Assembly (NCBI GenBank): GCA_905250075.1
Contig: CAJNOP010000002.1
Span: 7,987,565 to 8,051,564, forward strand
Origin: Rotaria sp. Silwood1
Lineage: Eukaryota > Rotifera > Eurotatoria > Philodinida > Philodinidae
Length of the DNA stretch: 64,000 bases
Reading direction: 5' to 3'
The position numbers were made by a program, and so were the translations under genes. Positions within the stretch are counted from its first letter, which is position 1, and every line of letters starts with the position of its first letter. The notes under the pieces were generated by a model. That model ran no database searches and had not been told where the DNA came from. It saw only the letters and a program-made list of their open reading frames with translations. Of this stretch, positions 1 through 13,072 are shown piece after piece.

Positions 1-1805
1 GCTAACGCAGGTGTAGATAATTGTAACATTAAAGTATTACATTCATTATTATGTGTTAAAGGTACTGATGGATTGGTTATTATTTGAGATTTATTTGTCA
101 TTGTGGATGTTATCATTACAAGAGTATCATTCGCGATTGGTAGATGATTTGAATTATGTCGTTCTTGTAATAATGATGATACTAAATGATTGGCATTTGA
201 ACGATGCTGTGCAGCAGCTGATTCAATAGCTGCTTTAGGTCTCCATTGTTTACGATTTTGTCTTGCACGTGCCATAATAACCATAAATATTCGATAGTAA
301 ATAGCAAATATAATAATACATGGAATGAAAAATGAACCAAGCGATGAAAATATAAGAAATTTATTATTGAAAAATGCACATTGTTCGGGAACACGTGGGT
401 ATTCAGCCACATCTGATTTATTTACACCACTAAAAGATCAAAAATTTTCACACAGAAACTTTTTTTTTTCTATAATCTTATTTGTATTTGTTACCTAACA
501 ATTGGTAAAGCAATAAAAAATGAAATAAGCCATACGATAACAATCATAATGGCAACCCGTTTTGGATTTTTATGTCGAGCATATTTAAGTGGTTTTGTTA
601 CTGCAATATAACTAGTATTAAGGACAAAACAAATTTATTTAAAATTTAAAAAAAAAACATTATTTTACCGATCAACTGCAATTGCAACCTAAAGAAAAAG
701 AAAATTAATGAAGTCATTTCGAAAAGAAAATTTTTTTTTCATACTAAATTTAATATTGATGCTGTACAGGCCATACAATCAGAAGCAACCCAAAAATCAC
801 ATAAGCGCTCCGACAATTCCCATACTCGATTAAACTAAAATACAAAAAATTCTTTTAATTTAACTTTTGATGTCAAATTTCATGTGTTAACATTGCTTGA
901 AGTGTGAAATTTAGCTGAAAATTAGTCTTTTGTTTCTTTTTGTTATACAATAAAATGAATATAACTTAAAACAAGATGTTTTCTTTTGGTATGGATGTTT
1001 ATGAAGAAAAGAAAGTTACTCAAGTGAAAGATATACTCACTTCTCGGAAGTTAATAGGGAAAAGCTTAAGTTCAATGACGATAGATACTTCCGTTTCTCT
1101 TCTACAGGATATCGTTAACCATTTTCTCTCTAAGACAATTATATTCTTGACGAAAAATATTCTAAAAACCTTCATAATTAGACATAAAAATTCATAATGA
1201 GGTTCCGTCAACTATATCGAAATCTTTAAATTTCAAAAGAAATTATCTTTAATTTACTTATTACATAAATAATATATATCTAAATTAAGAATATTTATTT
1301 CAAAACAATCCTATATATTCATCATGCTCATTTCCGTATTAATAATAAATAAAATGAAAATTAACTAAGCATAGTTAATTATCATTTATCTTTTTTAAAT
1401 TATTTTACGACTTACTTCTAGATAAATAGCAAATGGCATAACAACAGCAGCAACAGTTATATCGGATATAGCAAGTGATACAACAAAATAATTTGTTATT
1501 GTATGTAAAGATTTTTCACGATAAACGCTTACAACAACAAGTACATTACCAAATATTGTAAATAAAGGAAAAAATATAAGTGCAAATGCCCAATAATTAA
1601 CTACATTTGCTTCAATAATCGCTCCTTGTGGTGTTAATGATGATAATGGGTCAATTGGTATTGGTATAATTGGATTACTTAAGTCATTTAATTTTATGTC
1701 ACCATTTGACAAAGTATCATATGCGTTTGAATTATAAAATAAAGGTACTGGAAGTGGAGAATCAATTATATTCCACGAACCAGTATCATTCGATAGTTGT
1801 TGCAT
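1..1805 (-). CDS. D2-like dopamine / biogenic amine GPCR, partial (5 exons seen)
   Basis: Class A G-protein-coupled receptor of the plasma membrane, expected to bind a biogenic amine. Exons read on the minus strand are 1416-1805, 745-834, 669-688 (a 20-nt micro-exon), 495-611 and 1-429; all junctions are GT-AG and keep frame. Exon 1 carries TM1 and TM2 (GNVLVVVSVYREKSLHTITN, NYFVVSLAISDI). Exon 2 carries the TM3 cysteine and the amine-binding aspartate (LCDFWVASDCMACTASILNL). Exons 3-4 give the DRY motif and loop 2 (VDRYIAVTKPLKYARHKN), followed by TM4. Exon 5 gives the loop-2 cysteine (EQCAFF), TM5 and the start of intracellular loop 3, which runs off the window, so TM6-7 are not seen. The order and wording match invertebrate D2-like receptors such as Drosophila Dop2R. 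I chose the ATG at 1805; the frame stays open to an ATG at 2144 but that extension is low-complexity. Ligand is inferred. Confidence 0.88.
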
Positions 1806-4800
1806 GACGAACAATGAGCAGCAAATAAAGAAAAAAATATATATAAATGATAAGACAGAGACGTGATGTTGAAGATGATTAGTATGCTTCTGGCAAATGA
1901 TGATGATGATGATGATGATGAAGATGAAGATAATGTGCTCGATTGCACGTTGATGATGAAGATTGGTTTCAAATTTAATATGAATAGTTTGTGTCGTTTT
2001 TGTCGATGAATATAGTAATGCCAGAACGGTGTCAAAAGTTGTAGTCGAAGTTTCAAGCGGTCTGCCGAAAGCGTCATCTCCTGATTGATTCTTTCGCCAT
2101 GATGTAGCATGTCTCATTTTGAGACGATCATGCGTGAGGAGCAAACGCCGTTGTTTCGACGTATGAAGAGAAGAAGAGAAGAATATAACGATGAGAGATG
2201 GAGAGAAGAGAGCAAAAGAAAGAGAGAGAGAGAGAGAAAGAAAGAAAACCAGAGAGTCAGAGAAAAATGACGACGTGAACGAAAAGAGATCGTCTACTCT
2301 TCAATTACTATTACCGTTCCGTTTGACTGCTGTTGATGCTTCTCTTCTTGTGTGAGAATGCCAATGTCATGCTCTTTCATTGTATATGAGAGTCTGAGAA
2401 GCAGTCTAATTAGCATTGTTACTGATTTGATCAAAAATATATAAAACAAAAGAAAAAACAAAAAAAGAAAACCTATCTAAGAAAAAAAAACGAAGGAAAG
2501 AAGAACCTTGATACATTCAAACAATCTTGTTAACAAAAAAAAGAAAAATGGTTAGTTGTATCTTACTGAACTATTTTTCCTCTTTTTTTTCTCCTTTTTC
2601 TCTTTTTTTTTGTCATCCTAGAAAAACATTAAAATTGCAATTTCTTTCTTTTTTGTAATATGCCTATTTGTATATGCTTAGAGAAAATAAATGAAGTCAC
2701 TATTGCTGAAGGCCGATTTTGTCATTTAGCGGTACCCGTTGAGGAAGGAAGAGGAGGGAAATGATCAGCAACATCATAACTTTTTGACTCAATCTTGGCT
2801 GACTGATTCATTTTGATTATTTACGATTGATATATTATACAAATTGAAATCTATTTTTCTATAGATCTAGTTGTTTTTTCTTCTGATAACTATTTGTATT
2901 TCTATAAATGGGACTAATGCTTCTAGTCATTGTCGAACAACACAACTAATCCATTCGAATGGATGTTGTACACGCAATAAAAAAAATGTGATAGAGATAC
3001 CAAAAGAAAACAGACAGACAAACAAAGCAAGCAAACACAAAATCATGATGGATGGATAAATTATCCACCGACTGTGATCACTGTAGGCTACTCCATTACA
3101 ATCGTTAAACGATGGATAATGATCTTTTCCGACCACACCCACGTATTCTTACGGGAAAACTTTGATTGATGGATTCCTATGGTTATAGGAGAAAAAAATT
3201 GAAAAGGTATCCATATGTGACTAAGATAAAATACTAGGCACAACAGGATATCAACAGTCAGCATTATGATCCTATGAAGAAATTTGTTTATTTCACTAAT
3301 TTGATATAAAATTTGATGATGGACAAAGAAATATTGAAACATGTACGATGAAACATGTCTCTCTTTTCTTTGTATGATATATTCAACATATATTTGTATA
3401 TGGAACAAGATCTACTTTCTCGTTGATATATGAGAAAAACAAGATAATCATAAAAACAAAATCTAGTGACATTCATATAGCTCGATTATATTTCGATTCT
3501 AATATGTATTTTGTGTTCTTCTATCTATTGATATATGTATATTTATATACTTAAATGTCAACATATCTGTCTTGTGTATTTATCCATCTGCTCGTTTTAT
3601 ATCGATTCCTTATATTTCTTGAGACAAAATCGACGGCTTTGCAGAATATCGCACTCACAAAAAAAGAAAAGTCAACAACTGCTCATACAAATAAATAAAT
3701 AAATAAATAAACAAGAAGATCCTATTGTCAATGGGACATCGATCACGTTAACAACTGGTATTGTCATCTCTAGAGATGACGATGATGTTTACATATATTT
3801 ATGTATAAAAGCAAAAAGGAAACCTATATGATGAAATGAGTACATCGATAAGAAAAAAAATGAGCCAAAATTACAAAATAAGATCTCCACATCTATGTTC
3901 TGTTTTGATTATTTTCAGGATCCAGGTGGTCTTATCTTGAAAAACTCAACATTTTTTTTTCTTCTATTTTCAACATATGAGAGCAAAAAAGTAAGAAAAT
4001 AGACGAGTGTTTATCCTGTATATCTTACCATCATCAATTCATTGAATGACGATGGTTTGCTGTTAAACGACAGATATTGCTTTTATTATCGATACGATAA
4101 CCATCATAGAGCAATGATAACCAGATTGATAAAACGTCCGTCATATTTATATAGAACATTATGACATATGTATTAGAAAAATATTCAAAGAAAAAAAGGA
4201 AACCATGATAAATCTAATAAAGAAAAAGATATAGGTTGTTTCTTTTCCGATGTCTATTAATAAAACACATGACTGTGCACTGAACTAAAATATACTATAT
4301 TATTATAACTCAAGTGATGAACAAGTAGTTATATATGTGTGTATACACATTGATGAATAAATGAAAGAACGATAGTGTTAGTGACACTGAAACTCTTTTC
4401 TTTCTTTTCTTGTATTGCATAAAAAGAAAGAAAAGTATTTCTTTTCTTATTTTTACTCATTCATTTACCTACTCACTTTATAAAACAAATGTGCGTGAGC
4501 ATTTTTGAAAGAACAAATAGGACAGTAACAGCATGAAAAAAGAAAAAATGATACACATGCAATAGAAGTGCTCTCCATCGTAAATATATTGTAATCAACT
4601 TGAATTTCAGGTCTTTCCATTTATGGCTAACGTAGCCCAAAGACTTACTAAACACTTGAAAATAAAACTATGCTTTTTTTTAAAATAGTTAATGAAAAAA
4701 CAAAAAACTCTAAATGACACTTCAAAGGAAACAACACTATGAATAAGATGATGGTCTATTAAACAGAATATCATCAAAGAATCACAAAATACAACAAGAA

Positions 4801-7800
4801 AAAATTTACCTTCGGTCTTCTATTCTGCTCTGTTTAATTAATAATATCATATGTCTGACTTTTAGTGGAAAATAAAGCAAAAAATAACTACGGAACTATT
4901 ACGCACGCTTCAATACTTTTCATAATGTTTTAACAATTCCAATACGGTAAAACAGGAAAAATATATCCATGTCAATAACTTCTGGTTGAGCAACAAATAG
5001 TGACAATGAGATTATAATATGATTTGTGCAAACACACCAGAATAGTAGACATTCTGAGAGAAGTTTTTCCGACTAACAGCACAAGTGGAAAAGCGAAATA
5101 GAGATGGAATGAAGCAGAAAGAGAGAACGCACAAAGATGCCGACAACGGCAGCAATTCTCGATCGTTTGCATATTATCGATCGGCTCCGATACCCACACT
5201 ATGAGCAGGAGAACATATTTCAACTATTACAGAAGGAGGCAGCATACCAAGGGATATAGACACGAAAGCATAAAAGAAAACGAAGTAGAAGAAATAAGAG
5301 AACAACTGTGTTTCTGTCTTTTTTACTTAGTCACTCACTTTTTCTCTTGTTGTTCTGTTCAGGGATATTAGTAGTTAAGATTTTGAGCAGGCACATTTTT
5401 CTTCATCTTTCTCTTCTTTGCCAATCACTATTATACTGTTCCCACGAGTACAAAGTCAGCTTTTGGATAAAGGCGTTTATTTGCTTGATAGAAAGACCGG
5501 ATGTCTATGAATTTGCCAAGTAAACTTTCATATTTGCATCCATTCTTTAATGGCATAGGTTAAGTGTACGCAGGTAAAATTCGAAGAGAAAGAGAGAAAA
5601 AAAAAATAAACGAGATGCAAAAAATGATTGATCGATTCAAATATATGAACAGTGAACACAGACATGATAGAGGATATCAAAAGAATTATGCTTTGCTTGT
5701 CATACAAAAAAGAAACCAAAAAAGAATGCTAACGATAGTAGAAAACATTACGATTATTATTAGAATAATTCTTATCAGGAATGAAAAAGAGTTCACAAAT
5801 TTTAAGAATTTATGTTTTGTATATATATATATATTGATATGTTCTACTAAGCACATGCTAATTCTAAAGAAGAGAAAAAAATCTATAAAAAAAAAAAAAG
5901 CAAAAGAAAAGAAAGTATAACCTTGTCTGACTGTTTCCAACCCTATTCTTTTATAGTTTCAACATCGACAATAAAAATGGCATGTCTAATTACAGTCAAA
6001 AAAAACAAAGAAAAACAGGATTCGTCGGTGGGTATGTAGAAATAGCTAGTCAGTCAATTCATATTAATGGAAGCTGATGCTTTAGAAACACATAATGAAG
6101 ATACAACTTGTCTCCACCCATCACAACAATTGTTTTGTCGTGTAAGTGCTTTTTCGTTGTGACTTTCTTTCTTTCTCAATTTCCTTCTATTGTCTTACTT
6201 GTTTTTACATCGAACCTTCTTGTTCTAGCTATGCTCACAAATGTCTCAACGAGTGCTATCAATACATATATATATATATGTGTGTATATATGATTAGTTT
6301 GTGTAAAGAGATTGTTGTCAGAGAGGATTACGTGTTGGATACATGTTCGTATCAGACTAGAAACATTGTCAAAAATAATGAACATCTCATTCGGAATGAA
6401 ATTATACACATATATGTCTGGTTCAAGTGTTCAATGTGCTCAAAAGTATCAAATACTAACTCTTTTATGTTTATGAAAACATAAAAGCTAAATTATTTAA
6501 CATTTTCAAAGAAGAACAATTCATAGAAAGTTTCAATCACAAACATTTATTCATACAAATAATTACTTGAAATTTATTTGATCAGGATGTTGAAAATATC
6601 TGAAGGAAACTCAATATTATACATTAAACATACAATCTTTATTCATCTATTTTTTTTCTTGGGGTAACTCTCCAATTAAATGAACTGAGATTATCTCAAT
6701 GTCTTTATTTCAAGAACATATTATTGTCGTTTTCTCCTTCATTTAACTATGAAATAATGGAAAATTTTTTTACATTGGCTTACTTGATCATTTCAATTAT
6801 AGATCCTTAAAATGTTAATGAAATTAAAAACAGTTTTTCTTTTCAAGTTGACTTGAATGTATATGGTCGTTGATCAAGAATACAATAGATCTAAGCGAAG
6901 AAAAACAACCAAATGTGCATATTTGCCTCATACTACTAAAAATAAAAGAAAGTTGCCATTATTATAAGAAGTCGACCGACGCGCAACGTCTATGAATGAT
7001 AATAAAAAACAATCTTCGTTTTGCTTCTATGCAACATACATATATATTCACACATGCAAATATACTCGACAAGCGAAACCCATTTGTCTCAATAGATCAT
7101 AGAAAAGAAAATGTAAAAGAGTGACGAACAGACATCAAATCATCATCATCATCAGTGGTAGCAGCAGTATCTTCATCACAATCATCATCATCATGTTCCT
7201 AGTTATTTTTCTTTCCTTTTGTTCGTTTACGCACTTGTTTTTTAGTATGCTCAAAGTAGGTATTTATAGTAAAGTCATTGTCGTTGACACGAGAAAAAAG
7301 AACATCGATCATCTTTGAATGTGCTCATTTCCTTTCTCACTTTCTTGTTTGTGATCTCTTTTCTTCTTCTTCTTTTCTCTCTTTCTCTTTCGTGTAAGAA
7401 GCTACTTACCTTTTCCCGATTTTATTATTTGCATACAATCGACCATGGATACGCACAAAAGCCTCCGAAATTGGCTTCGTTTACTTAACATAGCATAGAA
7501 TACCGTTTTTTCTTTTTCCTGTCGATGCACGAACTATTGGAATAGTATATTGATGTAAATATGGTTTAATATGACTTTTTTCTATGCTATGCTAATCAAA
7601 GGTTCGTTTACCGACTTGCGAATCTACTCTTTCTTTGTTTTTCCATGTTATTCTAATTGGTATAAAATAAAAATTGACAAGAACTTGTTTCTTGTCGTAG
7701 AAAATTAGCTTTTCTTTTTATTGTAGCATCCAATCGTCTATCATGAACGACAGAACAGAAATAAAAAATCCATCGAAACAACACAAAAGATGATTGAATA

Positions 7801-9583
7801 ATAGAGGATGAAAAATATAACTATTAAAGTAGGCATTAATAAATTTCTTAGCATAGGATAGAGATTTTCTGTAACTTTAGTTTTAAATATTATTACATAA
7901 TCGACCAATAGAATCAATTAACGAGATCAATATGTTTTTATTGAATTGAATGCTTCACAATAGTAGTTTTTATCTTCTAATACATAAGCTAACTTAAAAA
8001 AAGAAATATTTTACTTTATCTATTTGTTTAAACGTATACAATAAGAAACAAGACATCTACGAAATTTTATATAGTTGTTTATGCATGATGAAACAAGAAA
8101 TAGTTGATTTTTTTTTTCATTTATTGTAAAACATATCCTTCATCTACACGTATTCAAGTTGTTTTTGTTTATTAATGCATAACTTATGTTTTCATGTCAT
8201 GCCAATTTAATGAACTCCTCAGGTGGTTTCTCATGCTACATCCATATACATTGATTTTTTTGTAGTAAGATTTTTTAAACTTTAATCATAAAAAAAATAA
8301 TTCATTACTTTATATTTCATACTTGAAAAGAATCAATTAATGAGAGTATATCATAATCATACACTGACATGTATCTTTAATATGAATATTCATCAGACGC
8401 ACGGTGCAGTAGTAACATTTTCAGTGCATTCTGTTTTGTCTAATAAAGTATATCTTTAAATATAAAATACATTTCGTTATAATGTTCGAATACTGGATGG
8501 ACATTAAGACCTGACATTTTTGGTGATTTTTGCTGAATTTTATATTGGTCATTAGGTACTATAGTTATAATGTGAAACTTCTTCAGTTGTTGACCTGGAA
8601 GATAACGATAAAATATTGAATTAGTGTGCTAATCAAGATATAATATACTTTTTATTAAGTTAATATTGTTTTTCACGTTTTTGATTAGTTTTTTTCATCA
8701 AAAAGATATTCTTCTGCCTCAAATGATATTTTTAATTGAATTTTCCACTTTAACGACTCAATGCCTGAGATCATCGAATCGTCTATTGGTTGACCAAGTT
8801 ACATAAATCATCTATCACCTCTAAGGATAATAATAAGTATGTCATATTTCTTTTAGACAAGACCAATTTTTCAACATTTTTATTTTCTTGATTTACTTAA
8901 TAAATCTAAACTGCATCCAAAAATTCTTCCTTTGCAAAAATAATTCAAGTTTTGGATATTGCATAATTATGAATTTTAGTTTGATTCTATAGACTATCAA
9001 ACGGTTTTTTATTAGTTAGAAAATTCACTATAACTCTGATAGTTCATCTTTTTATTAGGATCTACTGAAGAAATCCTTTCAAAATTTCAGAAGAATTCTA
9101 ATCTTGAATTTCTTAATTTTTGGTTGTGTTGAAAAATATTTCAAAAGAATGTTGTCAACAACTAAGAACCTGGAACAGTGCTGAATAGAAAGTCCTAATC
9201 ATAAAAAAATGAAAGTAATAGCTACACAGCTAGATTATATCTTAAGACAGTCAAGAATATCAATTAATGTGTAAAGTTCTCTCAACATTTGATTCTTCAA
9301 TTTTGAATTGTTCCTATATCTCGCATAAGTATCTACAAGATTGAAATGATGAACTTTTCTACGCTGATCAATTGTCTAAAAATCCTAAAAACATGAAGTT
9401 AACAAGAATCTGCTATTTGCCTGTTCTCCGTTAATGAGTTGAGTGTAGTACCACACATCCTACAATAGATGGTGCTGATTAGGTCTTGATATTTTCATTC
9501 TGTATTTGAAACGATAAAGAGGTCATTGCATAAAAAAAGACAACTTTCAGTGTGTCTCTCAACCAAAGCATTAGGAAAGTGTG
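1806..9583. other. Long gene-free interval upstream of the receptor
   Basis: No open frame here shows codon-like composition, a recognisable domain or splice-linked exons. It holds simple sequence: a TGA/ATC triplet run near 1898-1930, a GA-rich purine tract at about 2160-2260 just upstream of the receptor, an AAAT run near 3690-3712, and an AT/GT run near 6266-6290. The GA tract could be promoter-proximal for the minus-strand receptor, but nothing proves it. Scattered short frames such as the lysine-rich one at 5564-5920 are biased A-rich sequence. Confidence 0.5.
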
Positions 9584-10451
9584 TTAACCCTTTACTCCCC
9601 ATGGAGGTTCCAGAAGAGCCACTGATAAAATAACTGTATTAATACAGTACTACCCTCGCTAGTATGCAAATGGCATAATCTGATCCATCGAATGTTCTGC
9701 TCCAAGAGTAGGACGATTTGATTTATCCAGAAATCATGGGGTAGGGAAAGAAAATTGAACTACACCGTAAGAGTTGATTTTTATTCTTTGACCACAATAT
9801 TGGGTGGACAGAAGGAACATCTATCTCGCGCTATTAGAATAATGGAAAAAAGACGAGAAATAAACCCATAAAAATGAACACCAAAGAATAGATGCGTTTT
9901 TTAGATGTTTTTTCAAATTAAAGCCAATTTTATTCTTGGCCATTTAATAACTTCTCATCAAATTGAATTCATCATAAATAGAGTTTCGACTTCTCATGAG
10001 TCGAGGTATCTAATATATGTATTAACTGTGCTCTTGATTTCGCCCCATAGGTCAATTGGTGGCTACATGATCAATCATATTTCTTTGTATGTCATATTCG
10101 CTGAGTTATCACTAAAATTTTGAAATATATTTTATTTATCAAAGAACTTCTTCATCAATTAATATCACATAGAAATTCCATGAGATCTCTATTGGCTGCG
10201 AGTAGAAAGTATTTTACTTAAAAAATTTCAATTTTTTTCATTTTTTCAAAATTTTCGATTTTTTAGACCCTTTATTTCAAAGACGGAGCAATCAAAAGGA
10301 ACAGTCTTTCTACCAATGGATAGCCCATGAAGTTTACTACAAAAAAGGTGCTTAGCGTTTTTTAACCTGATGCTCCTGTCCTTTATCCCAGTTTTTCGGG
10401 TGAGAAACTGTTCCGGGCGGGGGGGCGGGGGGGGGGGGGGTAAAGGGTTAA
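9584..10451. mobile_element. TTAA-flanked, C-rich-ended MITE (piggyBac-like)
   Basis: The left end reads TTAACCCTTTACTCCCC and the right end GGGGTAAAGGGTTAA, so a perfect inverted terminus of about 15 bp is bounded by TTAA on both sides. TTAA target choice and ends starting CCC are typical of piggyBac-type elements. The 868-bp interior holds no transposase-like frame (longest is 72 codons), so this is a non-autonomous copy. The right end is preceded by a poly-G tract (about 10416-10440). Superfamily is inferred from the TTAA and the CCC start only. Confidence 0.7.
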
Positions 10452-10867
10452 AATAACTTAATGATTGTATCGATACTAGTCAAAATATCTGAAATGTGTT
10501 TTTTTAAAGTTACTTGATTGTACCATGTATCTTCTGTCTCTGAAAGTGTTTTGTTGCAATTTCAATTTTGATTATTGTTTCAATCTTCTCAGATCATACA
10601 TTTAATGCTCTGGGATACTTATGATTTTGAATCAGATCTAGTTTGAATTGGGTCGCGAAAAAATGTTTTGCTGATATCGTGTCAAAGGTTAAAAACTAGC
10701 TGGAGATGCTCAAAAACTTGGTATTTCGGCGTTAATCCTTACTTTTTGCCCAAGAAACCACCTAGAAAGTATCATGATTCGATAGAGAATTTAATTCTAT
10801 ATACATCACAACTAATTAGAGAACCATTACAAGTTCAGGAGCAAATGTCAGCAAGAAAAACTCGAAG

Positions 10868-10929
10868 GATGGGTGAGGTGTGGGTATGAATGTTTTATGC
10901 TTCCTCACCCACATCCACATCCACACCCC
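10868..10929. repeat. Palindromic TGTGGG-like island
   Basis: A G-rich arm (GGTGAGGTGTGGGTATG) is followed after a short spacer by a C-rich arm (CTCACCCACATCCACATCC, then ACACCCC). It is one of at least ten islands in the window with this arrangement, made of units close to TGTGGG. Confidence 0.6.
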
Positions 10930-11130
10930 GGTCAATTGAGAAAATCTTTTTAACTTGTGAAAACCAACAAAAAGTGACCGATTTTAGGCCATTATTACTT
11001 GATTCATGAGACCAACTACAATAACATTTATTTTTCTTTTTCAAGTTGGTATTTATAAATCAATTCGAAGAAATATCATGTTCTAGTCGCTTATATCTTT
11101 TTGGTTTCTAAAAAATGAATATGTGAAATA

Positions 11131-12094
11131 CAGTGCACCTCAATTGGTTTTCCCCGTTTTGTTTTCTTTTGTTTTCATCACTAGGCTTCTTTTATTTATT
11201 AACTTCCTATAGATAGGAAGAAAGCCCAGAACGCGCTGCATCTTTCGGTATACTTACGTTGAACAACAAATGTAGCTTGAAGGTTAAAAAAATGTATTAG
11301 AAAAAATGTGACATTTTTTTTTCTACAATACAGAGTGCCCATAATATTGCAACATTTTTCATTTCGCATATATCTCGGCTTAGATAAATGATAAAATCTT
11401 GAATTTTTTCCAAAAGATGCGCTGTGAAAAGCTCTATCAAGACTACATGACTGGTTTCTTTTTTTACCTGTTCTAATGATGTTTCTTATATTCAAAATGA
11501 ACAAGCTACATTACAGTGTCACTTCCCATCATATTGAACATGTTTGGAAGATTTTTCTGATTCGCCATAGAAATTAATCCATACAGCTTTTGTAGAGCTT
11601 TCGACAGCGCATCTTTTTAAAAAAATTCAATATTCTATCATTTTCTCAAGTCTAGATATAAGAAAAACAAAAAAATGTTCCAAACATTTGCAATATGATG
11701 AGAGTGACACTGTAATGTAGCTTGTTCATTTTGAGTGTAGGAAAAACCACTAGAGCGGATAAGAAGGAACTCAATCATGCAGTCTTGATAGAGCTTTTCA
11801 TAGCGCCTCTTTTGGAAAAAAATTCAAGATTTTATCATTTATCTAAGCCGAGATATATGCGAAATGAAAAATGTTACAATATTATGGGCACTTTGTATTG
11901 TAGAAAAAAAAATGTCACATTTTTTCTAATACACTTTTTAACCTTCAAGCTACATTTGTTGTTCAACGTAAATATACCGAAAGATGCAGCGCGTTTTGGG
12001 CTTTCTTCCTATATGTAGGTAGTTAATAAATAAAAGAAGTCTAGTGATGCAAACAAAAGAGAACAAAACGGGGAAAACCAATTGAGTTGCACTG
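11131..12094. mobile_element. Long-inverted-repeat MITE, Tc1/mariner-like, TA target
   Basis: The ends are CAGTGCACCTCAATTGG on the left and CCAATTGAGTTGCACTG on the right (one mismatch as inverted repeats), each bounded by TA, the Tc1/mariner target. The arms are about 400 bp each (11131 to about 11540, and about 11674 to 12094) and pair along nearly their whole length; translated frames in the two arms share the peptide KNSRFYHLSKPRYMRNEKC in opposite orientation. The centre of about 130 bp is unpaired. No transposase is present. Arms differ by scattered substitutions, so insertion is not recent. Confidence 0.8.
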
Positions 12095-12200
12095 TATATA
12101 TGTACCCTATGAAAAAGGGTATGAAAGCGACTGTGGCTCCAGTGTGCGTGTGTATATGTCTGTTGATGAGGAAGTTAAAATCCATATCCTCCACTTAATT

Positions 12201-12263
12201 GGGATGTGGATGTAATTGAAGATGTGGATTTCAACCTCACCATCACCCACATTCACATCTCAC
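12201..12263. repeat. Palindromic TGTGGA-like island
   Basis: GGGATGTGGATGTAATTG and GATGTGGATTTC are followed by CCTCACCATCACCCACATTC and ACATCTCAC. It has the same G-rich-then-C-rich layout as the island at 10868, with decayed units. It lies about 100 bp beyond the right end of the TA-flanked element. Confidence 0.5.
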
Positions 12264-13072
12264 AAAAATAATTCTCAAATCAATAATGTTTTTCTTTCCT
12301 TGTCATCCTACTTTTTTTTCTTTTCGGTAGTGTTTCTTTCTTTAACTAAAAGTGGTAAAACGTCGATGTTGTACACACGTACTTTTTTTTTTACATTTTT
12401 GTCATTCTGCAACAAACTTACGAGTAATAAATCACGTGTCTACCAAGTATTTCAATTACTTTTATATTTTACAGTGTCGAGAATTTTGCTTCTAGATTCT
12501 CACTTTTTGTGATTTTTTCATATTTGAGAATTTTTTTCTAGATTTCCAATTTTCGAGCTTTGTTACCATTCAAACATTTATCTTTCGAGCAATCGACACT
12601 AATTCGAAAGTGATTGAGTTCTTCAACGACTTGTTCAGACATGGTAGCGAGAATATTCCTGAACGAATCTTTTTTTTATCTCACTCTTCTTATACTGATA
12701 ATCATGATTATCATCTTTATCTTCTGTTTATATGAATTTGATCATGAACTCTTAGAAAGAAAATAATTAACGAAGAAAATTCTCACGTTGGTTTTTACCC
12801 AGAAAAATTGCTCTATGATGACGTGTATTTTATCTTTTACGACATTTGTCCGACCGTACTGCTTTCTTGCGCAAAATTGTGTCAATAAATGAGGTTGTTT
12901 TTTTCTTTTCTGTATCTAGAAATATTCATTACTTCACACAATCTACTTGCTCTACGCAGTCAACAAGACACTATCTGAGTCATTCCTCAAGTTTTCGTCT
13001 TTCATTGTTTTTACACACTTCTTTTCTTACGTTATTTTACTTTTCTAATAGAAAAAAATAACAAGTATTGTG
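12264..13072. other. Region upstream of the USP gene
   Basis: AT-rich, no coding signal. A pyrimidine-rich run ending in TTTTCTAATAG (13040-13050) just before the USP start resembles an acceptor and might mark a 5'-UTR intron; no donor could be assigned. Confidence 0.3.

Noticed and set aside
1806-2144. Extension of the receptor N-terminus to the ATG at 2144
   Set aside because: The extra 113 codons are low-complexity (poly-Ile from a TGA/ATC repeat, His/Thr-rich) and give no signal or receptor-like sequence; the ATG at 1805 is more natural.
5564-5920. 118-codon Lys-rich frame
   Set aside because: It is explained by A-rich sequence; no domain, no splice signals in register, and the opposite strand is equally open.
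11199-12018. Two similar frames of about 100 codons in opposite strands
   Set aside because: They are the two arms of the inverted-repeat element read outward from one another; shared words come from the repeat, not from a conserved protein.
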